From Taxillus chinensis (lineage: Eukaryota > Streptophyta > Magnoliopsida > Santalales > Loranthaceae), in the NCBI GenBank assembly GCA_023512835.1, contig CM042084.1:55854793-55918792 (forward strand): DNA of 64,000 nt. Direction: 5' to 3'. Below, piece after piece: positions 12,212 to 22,270 of the stretch. Every line of letters begins with the position of its first letter. Position 1 is the first letter of the stretch. The position numbers were made by a program, and so were the translations under genes. The notes beneath the pieces are model-generated. The model was given only the letters and a program-made list of their open reading frames with translations, searched no databases and was not told the origin of the DNA.

Positions 12212-14072
12212 TGTAAGAACCCGTACCTTGAGTTAGTCACAGTTTTGCCTTCTGAGTAGTTTTTCTAGATTTTGACCTAGTGAATGGGCTCAAATGAATT
12301 CACGTGCAAAAGGAAAGATGCTTAGAATGATGTCCTCTATCTACCACATAAGTTTCAGGCCAAACGGACGTGTATGTGAGGTGCACGTGAAATGGGTCCA
12401 ATTCACGTGCAAGTATGGTTGTCTTCTAAATGATGCAAGGAGGCTAGGGGTGAAGTTTGAGAGCATTTGGAGTGCATATGGAGTTGCACGTGAATTGGGG
12501 AATTCACGTGCAAATTGGCGTGCAGCCATATTTTTGCATGGTTCCCTTGGTTTTGACATTCTAATGATCTTTCTCCAAAGGACCATGTTGAAATTCTGAG
12601 TATTTTGGCCTATATGGGTGCGGAAGGGTGCTAATCTGGTGTGATCAAAACTACGTCGTTTTGATCCTGGGATTCACTTAATCAAAACTACGTCGTTTTG
12701 ATGTTGTGTTGTCTATATAAGGAGGAGAAGCCCCTCTGTTTTAGGTTTAGGGTTTGTTGCTTCACCGGCCGTCGCAGAGAGAGAGAGAGAGGGAAGGAGA
12801 GCTCCTAGTTCTTGCCTGGGCGTCTTGCGTGGGTGATCGGTGTCTTGTGGGCGGACGGCGTTCGGCGTGGGAACGATATTGCGGTGTTGTTGCCTTTTAC
12901 CTGAGGTAGGGGTTCTGTTCTTCCTAAATCCTCCTCGTCCTAGGGTTCTAGAAGCGATTATAGGTTATATCTGTTATATATACATATGTAATCCATATAG
13001 GTGTGATCTCCTATATGGATGTTGGCCTTCAATGGCAGTTTTTGATGTATTCTAGTGTTGGATGGTGTGCATATTAAGTGTTCGATAAAATGCCTGTGTG
13101 GATATGTCCGTGTGAATATGCCTAGTATGTGTTTGATAATATGCCTGTGTGGTGGGTTTGTGGGTTGGTGAATGTATGCATGTTAAGCGTTTGGTAAAAT
13201 ACTGTGAGACTCGCATGTCAAGTGTTTGATTTTATGCCTGATGGGCCGTGCGAACTAAGTGTTTGGTATTATGCCTGTGAAAGTGTGTATGCTACGTGTT
13301 TGGTTTAATGCCTGTGTGACCTTGTATGCTGTGCTTGTGGAACCCGGTGGCTGTGGAAGCCCGGGACTGGAAATGTTAGCCTATGTGGCTAAGCCTATAT
13401 GGCCGTGGATATGTTAGCCTGTGTGGCTAAGCCTGAGAGGCTGTGGATATGTTAGCCCGTGTGGCTAAGCCTGAGAGGCTGTGGATATGTTAGCCCGTGT
13501 GGCTAAGCCTGAGTGGCTGTGGATATGTTAGCCCGTGTGGCTAAGCCTGAGTGGCTGTGGATTTGTTAGCCTATGTGGCTAAGCTGTATGGTGTGGATAG
13601 GTGTGTGCCTTGTGAATGTGGAATACTACTTGTTTACATCTTATTGTCACTACACCGCACCCGTACACACTCATGTAGACGCTAGGAGCATGGGATGGGT
13701 TGGGGAGACATGATCCCCTACCGAGCCGTGTGGTTGCTCACCCCTCCCTCTATGTTGTGTTTTCTTTCAGGAACATACAGGCGTTAGGTGGGACCCCAAG
13801 GTGGAAGACCCTATTTACTTTCTTGTCTTTCATTTATGTTATTTTGTGGGAGTTGATGTAAACCCAGTGGGGATGGATTGAAAAGAGGATTTTGTTGTAA
13901 TAAAGACTGGTTTGGATTGGGGATTGCTTTTATTTACTTTATTGTCTTGAATGTGTTGTGGATGTTTAAAATGTTATGTTCGGGGTTTGCACCCTAACCC
14001 CTTTGCCCTCCGTGTGGGTACAAGGGGAGTCACGTACCGGTTTCCTCGGGTTGGAAATCCGGGGGCGTGACA
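12212..14072 (+). mobile_element. 5' LTR of the pol-less element
   Basis: An 1861-bp LTR starting TGTAAGAACCC and ending GGGGGCGTGACA. The U3 has CACGTG (G-box) palindromes in TTCACGTGCA contexts (about 12299, 12385, 12401, 12485, 12504), two copies of TCAAAACTACGTCGTTTTGA and a TATATAA box at 12714-12720. A GA-rich leader follows. The U5 holds a tandem array (13360-13600). Confidence 0.95.
13360..13600 (+). repeat. Tandem array of about 41-bp units in LTR U5
   Basis: At least five head-to-tail units built on TGTTAGCCCGTGTGGCTAAG followed by CCTGAGTGGCTGTGGATA. The same array recurs in the 3' LTR at about 19830-20055 with small indels. A looser version is present at 11660-11740 in the older relative. 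Confidence 0.9.
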
Positions 14073-14075
14073 ATA

Positions 14076-14086
14076 TGGTATCGAGC
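14076..14086 (+). other. PBS-like site
   Basis: TGGTATCGAGC lies three bases after the LTR end. It resembles the tRNA-iMet site TGGTATCAGAGC with one base missing. Confidence 0.6.
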
Positions 14087-14836
14087 ATGGTCTAGTTGGC
14101 CTAGGGTAGTGGGCGGATCTGGTTATCTTGAGTCCTTTGGAGGAGCCTGGAGGGACATGCCTGATCAACATGGTCCTCTTTGAGCCTCTAAGGTGTACTT
14201 GGGGTAGTCCAGGACACTGAGGTAGGGTTTGCATGCATTGGCATTAGGGCACTAGTTGCATTTGTTGTCTTTGTGTGATTGTGTGGGTAACCGAGATAAA
14301 GCATGTGAGAGAAAATATGAAGAACATGTTTTAATCAGGCAACTCGATTAACTCTAATTTTATGACAACTTGAGTTGTGTGCAATGTGTGTAATTGCATG
14401 GATAAATGGTTTGAACGTGATAACATGGAAAAGAATTTGTGATGGTTCGGGCATGAAAACATGGAAAAGAATTTGTGGTATTGAACCGAGTGCTTGTGAA
14501 CGTGAAGCTTGTGAAATGTGAACTGTTAATAAAATAAAATAATAATAATCAAGGAATAAATAAATACATAAATACATTAAATTAAATATGTAATAATGTT
14601 GGTGTTCTGTGAATGATTGAGCATGTGATTTGTTTGGCATGGTGTGCAATAAACGAGGTTATGAGCAGTGCGATGGAGTGTAAATTTGTATAGTCTGTGA
14701 CATTTGTTTGGTAAATTTGTAAATTTGTGTGGTAATAATGCGTGTTATAGCTTAAGCTGCTTAGTCGGTAGTGGTCTCGCGATTGTTGAGATCATTTAGT
14801 GTTAATCTGGAGCGCTACCTTTTCGCTTAACCAAAG

Positions 14837-15240
14837 TTGCTGGAAACTATAAGCCGTGTGACTATTGAGGTAACCGAGGAGGCCGCGACCCAGGTGGGGC
14901 AGGTGAGAGAGCTGCAGGCTGAAGGTGATAGACTAATCACGGCAGAGGTTGGCGTCTTGAGCTCGATTATTCCAGAGGTGAGGGATGCAATTCGACAACT
15001 GATCAGGAGCAAGGTACGCCGAGGGCTGTCAGCCCTCAACACTCCCGTTTGAGCCCCGTTTCCCAAAGGGTTGCGCTTGCTGTGGACAACCGGGACATTG
15101 GAAAAGAGAGTGTGCCAAGAAGCAGTACCGGTGTCGCCCTCGTGGAAAAGTAGGACGTCTTCGTACAATCTGTCTTGATAGGACCGGGAGTGATGTTGGA
15201 GGACTAGCTAGTGAGGCCCGTAGAAGAGCAAGACAGAACT
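14837..15240 (+). pseudogene. Gag C-terminal relic with CCHC knuckle
   Basis: A short coding-like region without an ATG at its left end (VTIEVTEEAATQV...) that stops at 15050-15052. In a shifted frame a zinc knuckle follows at 15072-15113, reading CACCGQPGHWKREC with all C-x2-C-x4-H-x4-C ligands. It is followed by KKQYRCRPRGK. This is the nucleocapsid end of a gypsy Gag, and it is the only protein-coding trace I can support inside the pol-less element. The frameshift between the two halves makes it non-functional as it stands. Confidence 0.65.
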
Positions 15241-17850
15241 TCATTAGTGGTATCGTGCCCCTTTGGTGGGTTGTCGGTTGAGTCTCGTACTAGTTATGTG
15301 AGGCGGGGTGGACTTTATCATGTCACGTTTGAGTTAGCATTTCGAATGGATGTGGTTGGTGACCTGTTAGGAAAAAAAATAAGTAAAAAGAGTAAATATA
15401 GATTCATAACGCTGGAAGAATAATGAGTAACTAATAAAAAAAATATATGGGTGTTGATTTTATAAGTGAGTGATATTCAATTTTGGCACATGTGGATAAT
15501 CAAAGTAACCAACTCTTGTAGGCAACCTTTTTTCTAGTGGGAGGAAATTTAGACTGGCTAGCTAGTAGAGCTTGAGGTGTGAGGTGATGGCTTGTGGGTT
15601 GTTGTGTGACCCCTCCTTGGCAACCTTGAGTAATATAAATGTGTTTTTATGCGGATAGAGGTATGTGTTGGAATACTACATCAAAGGGATATTCCTATGG
15701 TTACCTTTCCAAGTGTTGTGGTTGAAGGAGGAAAACACGGCTAGTATAGCCGCTCCTTGGGTCCATGAGGTGTTGACTTGTTGGCTAGGGTGGTCGTTGC
15801 TAGTTCTTGATTAGTGACTATATAGGTGTTATGGGTTCTCAGATGGCCAAGCAGTAGCCATGTGTCGTGCTTATGGTGTGTCGAAAAACACCGAGTAATG
15901 TAAAACAGATATGTTGTGAAACCAGTTTGTGCATGTATGAAATGTGTGGTGTTCTAGAATTGAACTAGCGGCTATGAGTGGGTTTTGAGGGTTATGCCCG
16001 GTGCATCAATTTGGTAAAAAGAGGTAAGCAAGTGAGATTTGGCAGGCCTTGTTCGGGCTATCTTTCTCTAGGGGCGGAGGGTGTACTTTGGCTTGGTAGG
16101 GCCATTCCTTTGATTCGTATCTTGTGGGAAGTAGGCTTAGAGGAGGAGAGAAGGTGTATAGCTGGTACGTTCTACTCGTCAGGTGTTTTGTGTTTCATTG
16201 CTTGTGTGCTATAAAAAGGGGTATTGTGTTGTTGTATGTGTTGCATCTGTGGTAAAGGCATATAGCGAGTTGCTACGTGTGGGTGTTGTGACACATATGT
16301 GTAGAGGAGGATGAGGCGTGGTGTAGTGGCATATTAACCGTGGTGTGGGGATGAAGAAAAGTGTTAGATGTGATGTTATTAATATTATTCCTTATCTGGT
16401 GTGATGTTTAATATTAAAGTGTTGATAAGCTAGGAAAAGGGTATTAGTGTTATTTATGAGTCAGTCGGCCGTTTTTGCTTAAAAAGGGTATTAGTGCTAC
16501 TCCCTGGGGAGAGATTTATGTCGGGCGGATATCACAAGGGTGTATGTTTTGGAGCGGTGGTGGTAGGTGGGTGATCTATATCTGTTCTCCTCAAAAACCT
16601 TTCATGTGTAGTATCACACGGTAAGTGAGATTGTTCACGCCATCAAGGTGTCGGTGTATTTGAGACTTTTGTTGGTGTATCGAGATGGAACGCGATGGTT
16701 GGTATAGGGGAGTTGGTAGGCCATGAGGTGGAGTATGTCATAGAGGCAAAGAACTCCCTTGTGACCTGTGAATGGCGACACAGAGGGATCAATTGTCTTG
16801 TTACAGGTGGGGGGATTTTTCCTGGTCAAAGAGAGAGCTGTGTTAGTTATACTTCCCCGATGTTAGAGGATAAGTTCCACTTCATTGCATTTGGTGTTTG
16901 CCGACTCGGAAAGGCGTTAACACTTGGGCCGTAGTGTATGCCTCGGTTAGTATGCGGCTGTGGAACCTTAGTGGATACCTATTTAACCGTGATCAAGGAT
17001 GCTAGCACGAAGTGTCCAGGAGAGCTGTTATAATGTAGTGTTTGGTTCGTTCTGGTTCACGGACTTCTTTTAGTCGACCCTCAAGGTCGGTGACAGGTGA
17101 TAACAGGATGGTGGATTTTGGTCTTGCTTGTGGTTGTGTATGGTACCGCATTTGTTGTTTTGAGTTACTCCTTGGACTCCGTTGGGCGTCTTGTTGAATG
17201 TGACCGAATTGGTGGAGAGCGAACTTCATCCTGCCGTAGTTATGTCCTGGATTGTAAGTCATCTTGAGTTCCCTTTGGCATTGGTTGGGTTCTGTTGTTG
17301 CGTGTATCGCTATAGAGTGAGGCGGTTTCAGTTGTGATGCAAGTCTTCGGTGTGGTGATATCCCTGTGTGTGGGACTGTGATTGTGGTTTGCATAATTCT
17401 TTTCTCTTGTTTGTTTGTGTTTCCTTGTGACCTCTTTGTGTTTGCTGTCCGGGTAAGGTCTACATATGGAGTGTGGCTGCGTTGTAAATTGTTGGTGTCC
17501 GTTGACATCAAATCTCAGTGGTGTCATTGTTAGGTATTTTACATTGTGGAGTGTTGGTCCTATTGTGACACGAGTAGGCGTCTAACGCCGAGTACCCCGC
17601 TATGTCGATGTAGTGACTTCTCGTTCAATCATATGAATTCTAGCGAATGGATACTTCATGCATAGGCTTATGGTGTTGGCCTTGTTCGGTTGTCGGGGTC
17701 TTAGCGACTCTATGGGAGGTTTCTCGACCTCATTGTTGTCGACTTGCTCACATGAGTTGTTGTCGCACGCTAATTGGCCAAGCTCTAGTTCTGGTTGTGC
17801 TCCTGGGTGTTATGTGTTGCTTTGATCTTCTCGTGATGTTTACTACTTGA
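15241..17850 (+). other. Non-coding interior of the pol-less element
   Basis: About 2.6 kb of G/T-rich sequence with many stops in all frames. I find no protease, RT, RNase H or integrase motif on either strand. It may be very decayed pol sequence or unrelated filler. Confidence 0.6.
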
Positions 17851-17854
17851 TTTC

Positions 17855-18661
17855 TCTTTTCGGGGACGAAAAGTCCAAAGGTGGGAAGGTTGTGAGGACA
17901 CTCCCTGTGGATGAGTTTGTATGATGTTGGTGAATGGGCAGTGGAACGTTAAACGTGTAGTAGTGTTTTGTTTGTGAGTTGTTCCTTGTGGTGGTGTTTA
18001 TGATGTGAGTTGCTCGTGACCTATGTGATCTGTTAAACGTGTTGGTGATGGGCGTATATGTCTTATACCATCGTGACGTGAATACTTGTGACATGTGTTA
18101 GGTGAGGAGAACAAGGGTTGTTTGTGAGATTAGAATATGTGTTTCCCTATCATTCTTTGTGTTGTATTGGGTCCGTGGGTACGTGCCTTCATGTGTGTTA
18201 TTGTGTGATATCTTCATTCGCGGGTATGTGAATGGTTGTGGACGATGTGCATCAGCATGTGCATTAGGGAAAGTGTATTGTCTTTTCGCGGACGACACGT
18301 CCTATGGAGGGAATATGGAAACGCGAATCCATGATGCGTGAGCAACACCCGAGTTGTTCGAGGACGAACAATCTTACGGGTGGAGGGTGGCTGTTGGTTG
18401 GTGTATTTGTATTATCTTTTAGACATGTATTCATATTTGTGATGTGTTTTGAGATGTGTATTTGTGACATGCGGATATGTGTTATATGTATTATTGTGGT
18501 TATGGATTATGGTGGTACTTTGTTATGTGCTGTTATGTCCTGTGTGCGGTGTATGACCCATTTGGGTGTGGTGGCTTGCCGGGTGGCAAATGGGTAGCTT
18601 GAGTTTGTTTTCCTCGTATGTCATTTCTTTTCGAGGACGAAAAGTCTTAAGGGGGAGAGGA
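17855..18661 (+). repeat. Iterated pre-PPT module
   Basis: Four variants of a TTTTCGAGGACGAAAAGTC block followed by a purine-rich run: about 17857-17890 (CGGGGACGAAAAGTCC, then GGTGGGAAGG), 18284-18312 (CGCGGACGACACGTCC, then GGAGGGAA), 18353-18388 (CGAGGACGAACAATC, then GGTGGAGGG) and 18627-18661 (CGAGGACGAAAAGTC, then GGGGGAGAGGA). Only the last abuts the 3' LTR and is the working polypurine tract. The others look like degenerate duplicates. Confidence 0.65.
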
Positions 18662-20523
18662 TGTAAGGACCCGTACCTTGAGTTAGTCACAGTTTTGCCT
18701 TCTGAGTAGTTTTTCTAGATTTTGACCTAGTGAATGGGCTCAAATGAATTCACGTGCAAAAGGAAAGATGCTTAGAATGATGTCCTCTATCTACCACAGA
18801 AGTTTCAGGCCAAACGGACGTGTATGTGAGGTGCACGTGAAATGGGTCCAATTCACGTGCAAGTGTGGTTGTCTTCTAAATGATGCAAGGAGGCTAGGGG
18901 TGAAGTTTGAGAGCATTTGGAGTGCATATGGAGTTGCACGTGAATTGGGGAATTCACGTGCAAATTGGCGTGCAGCCATATTTTTGCATGGTTCCCTTGG
19001 TTTTGACATTCTAATGATCTTTCTCCAAAGGACCATGTTGAAATTCTGAGTATTTTGGCCTATATGGGTGCGGAAGGGTGCTAACTGGTGTGATCAAAAC
19101 TACGTCGTTTTGATCCTGGGATTCACTTAATCAAAACTACGTCGTTTTGATGTTGTGTTGTCTATATAAGGAGGAGAAGCCCCTCTGTTTTAGGTTTAGG
19201 GTTTGTTGCTTCACCACCGTCGCAAGAGAGAGAGAGAGAGAGGGAAGGAGAGCTCCTAGTTCTTGCCGGGCGTCTTGCGTGGGTGATCGGTGTCTTGTGG
19301 GCGGACAGCGTTCGGCGTGGGAACGATATTGCGGTGTTGTTGCCTTTTACCTGAGGTAGGGGTTCTGTTCTTCCTAAATCCTCCTCGTCCTAGGGTTCTA
19401 GAAGCGATTATAGGTTATATCTGTTATATATACATATGTAATCCATATAGGTGTGATCTCCTATATGGATGTTGGCCTTCAATGGCAGTTTTTGATGTAT
19501 TCTAGTGTTGGATGGTGTGCATATTAAGTGTTCGATAAAATGCCTGTGTGGATATGTCTGTGTGAATATGCCTAGTATGTGTTTGATAATATGCCTGTGT
19601 GGCTGGGTTTGTGGGTTGGTGAATGTATGCATGTTAAGCGTTTGGTAAAATACCTGTGAGACTCTGCATGTCAAGTGTTTGATTTTATGCCTGATGGGCT
19701 GTGCGAACTAAGTGTTTGGTATTATGCCTGTGAAAGTGTGTATGCTACGTGTTTGGTTTAATGCCTGTGTGACCTTGTATGCTGTGCTTGTGGAACCCGG
19801 TGGCTGTGGAAGCCTGGGACTGGAAATGTTAGCCTATGTGGCTAAGCCTATATGGCCGTGGATATGTTAGCCTGTGTGGCTAAGCCTGAGAGGCTGTGGA
19901 TATGTTAGCCCGTGTGGCTAAGCCTTGAGAGGTGTGGATATGTTAGCCCGTGTGGCTAAGCCTGAGTGGCTGTGGATATGTTAGCCCGTGTGGCTAAGCC
20001 TGAGTGGCTGTGGATTTGTTAGCCTATGTGGCTAAGCCTGTATGGCTGTGGATAGGTGTGTGCCTTGTGAATGTGGAATACTACTTGTTTACATCTTATT
20101 GTCACTACACTGCACCTGTACACACTCATGTAGACGCTAGGAGCATGGGATGGGTTGGGGAGACATGATCCCTACTGAGCTGTGGTTGCTCACCCCTCCC
20201 TCTATGTTGTGTTTTCTTTCAGGAACATACAGGCGTTAGGTGGGACCCCAAGGTGGAATACCCTATTTACTTTACTGTCTTTCATTTATGTTATTTTGTG
20301 GGAGTTGATGTAAACCCAGTGGGGATGGATTGAAAAGAGGATTTTGTTGTAATAAAGACTGGTTTGGATTGGGGATTGCTTTTATTTACTTTACTGTCTT
20401 GAATGTGTTGTGGATGTTTAAAATGTTATGTTCGGGGTTTGCACCCTAACCCCTTTGCCCTCCGTGTGGGTACAAGGGGAGTCACGTACCGGTTTCCTCG
20501 GGTTGGAAATCCGGGGTGTGACA
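18662..20523 (+). mobile_element. 3' LTR of the pol-less element
   Basis: An 1862-bp LTR that is nearly identical to 12212-14072. It ends GGGGTGTGACA at 20523 and is followed by the ATTTC duplication. Confidence 0.95.
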
Positions 20524-20893
20524 ATTTCAGAGGCTGTTTTTTAAGACATAAATAATTTGTATAATCGTTACTTTAAAGGAAACCATCACAATACCTTCAC
20601 TACTGTTTTTTATCATTATCCTCCTGAATCCACCTAGATTCACCACAAATAGAACAAACATCATCAATAGCCTTCTCTTCCTAGAACAACATGTAATTAT
20701 TTGGGCAAACATGAATTTTTTCATATACAAGCCCTAAGTCTTTGATAATATTTTTTCCTTCATGACAATCTTTAGGCAATTTGGCATCCTTGGGAAATAA
20801 AACATTGAGAAAATTCAACAACTTATCCATTGAATTATTGTTCCATCAATGTAAACATTTAAAATGATTCAAACGAACGACTGTCTTTAGTTT
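20524..20893 (-). pseudogene. CACTA (En/Spm) Tnp2 transposase relic
   Basis: On the minus strand this encodes a degenerate Tnp2 N-terminal region: MDKLLNFLNVLFPKDAKLP, then DLGLVYEKIHVCPNNYMLF, then a zinc-binding-like DDVCSICGESRWIQED. The order (amphipathic helix, ...GYEKIHACPND-type motif, then CPVC-type motif) is that of CACTA Tnp2 proteins. Stops interrupt it after MLF and after NDKKQ. Both sides are cut by LTR insertions: the pol-less element on the left and the Sire-B 3' LTR on the right. Only this fragment and the stub at 12181-12211 remain. I see no CACTA terminal repeat. Confidence 0.7.
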
Positions 20894-22234
20894 TGTAGGT
20901 CCCAAAGTGAGTCTAGGGGGGGTGAATAGACTTTCTTCGTGTGTGGAAGCTAGACTGTTAGCTGGTTTTGGATTCCTCTACAGATGACTACGATGGAAGT
21001 ATTTATGGAGAAGACAACAATAGTATTGTGAGGATAACGTGAGTGATGATGAACTATCAGGCAAAACTGAGATAAGAATAAATGCTCTTTTCTCAACAGA
21101 TCTCAGTAGTGAAAGATATGGTTTATGATAGGTCAAGGTGTGGAAAACAAACAACACAGAGATCAAGACTTAATGGAAGTGCTAGATCTTTGATGAATAA
21201 CAAGGTTCGTGAATAATCGGATAGATTGCTCTTGTTCTTGATTCAACACGGCGCACAGCACTTCTTCGTTTTCTCTTAGAGTCTCTCTCTCTCTCTCTCG
21301 TTGTTGGAACACTTCTCTTGGTTCTGCAAAGGATTATTTATTTCAAGTGTGTCAGAACCATTTTCTTGTGTTCTGTGTGTTTCCTTCTTTTGAGAGAGAG
21401 GTTAAACTCTTGATTTTGTCGTTAAGTGCGTGAGAGATATATTTTTAAGATTAAAGTGCTCGTGCGCCATGATGTCCATCCCGACAGACTGACTACGACC
21501 CTTCAGCTATAAACTGAGTTTCTATATGGCTACGACCCTTCAGCTATAACTCTCAGCCATCGATCTCCGAGTCTGGAAGTGTGGTAGTTTCTTTATAGTG
21601 ACTGTATCCCTTGACTCTACGAGTCTACGACTCTATGACCCTTGAGTTACAGTTTCATTTGTTTGCCAGTCTTTATAGCATCGACTCTTCGACCTTCAAC
21701 CTACGAGTCTACGAGTCTTGTTTGCTTAACACTGTTCGAAGGCTTCGATTCTACAACTTTCAATCTACGAGTCTGTGAGTCCTATTTTCTTAACAGTGTT
21801 TGAAGGCTTCGACTCTACGACTCTACGAGTCTTCGAGTCTAGTGGTAGTTTAAGTTCTGTTAATTGACTTAAGTATTTTGGGGACTCTATAGTTCTACAG
21901 GCTACGAGTCTACGAGTCATTTAGCGTTGGTTATTGTTCTTTAAAATTCTTCGACTCTACGAGTCTCCGAACTTGTTGATGCTTGCAGTAACTCTCTCTT
22001 TTCCGTACTACGACTCTACAACCTTCGACCCTAGATCTACGAGTCACCAGATGTTCTGTCACCATCTTGCTTTGAGTCTCCAGACCCTACGAGTCTACGA
22101 GCCTCCCGCCAATGTGTTCTGTGATAGTTTTATTTCTACGAACTACGACTCTTCAACCCTACGACCTTCGGTTCTTCGAGTCTCCAGACTTAGACTATAA
22201 TTTGGCAGCTTCATCAAATCCTGTGTTTCCAACA
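20894..22234 (-). mobile_element. 3' LTR of the long minus-strand Sire-B element
   Basis: A 1341-bp LTR. On the plus strand it begins TGTAGGTCCCAAAGTG and ends TGTTTCCAACA; the reverse complement matches the Sire-B 5' LTR at 6048-8063 at both ends. It is the left end of a minus-strand element whose interior extends right to about 52200. The adjoining CTCCCCCT at 22236-22243 is the reverse complement of its polypurine tract, which confirms that this is the 3' LTR. The left flank (AGTTT, 20889-20893) is the CACTA relic. The matching TSD is lost with the missing 5' end. Confidence 0.9.
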
Positions 22235-22270
22235 ATCTCCCCCTATTTAATGTAAGCTGACAATGGGTGA
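22235..22270 (-). other. Sire-B polypurine tract and adjoining interior
   Basis: On the minus strand AAATAGGGGGAGATT precedes the LTR start TGTTGG. The remaining bases are Sire-B interior, cut at 22270 by the solo LTR and resumed at 24334. Confidence 0.8.

Larger units (their letters stand above)
12212..20523 (+). mobile_element. Complete pol-less gypsy-type LTR retrotransposon
   Basis: An 8312-bp element with two full LTRs (12212-14072 and 18662-20523), TG...CA ends and perfect target duplications ATTTC at 12207-12211 and 20524-20528. It has a PBS-like site at 14076 and a polypurine tract (AAGGGGGAGAGGA, about 18650-18661) directly before the 3' LTR. The 4.6-kb interior holds only a short Gag-like relic and a zinc knuckle. 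I see no protease, reverse transcriptase or integrase motif, so mobilisation would need proteins from another element. By eye the two LTRs differ at roughly 25 places in 1.86 kb, which suggests a fairly recent insertion. Confidence 0.95.

Noticed and set aside
12294..12599. A 101-codon frame repeated at 18744-19049
   Set aside because: It lies within the U3 of both LTRs, so its duplication reflects the LTR pair; there is no protein similarity.
13360..13600. Tandem units resembling a minisatellite locus
   Set aside because: The same array is present in both LTRs of the element, so it belongs to the LTR rather than being an independent satellite.
17002..17527. Minus-strand open frames in the interior of the pol-less element
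   Set aside because: They are antisense to the element, overlap each other and lack any recognisable motif.
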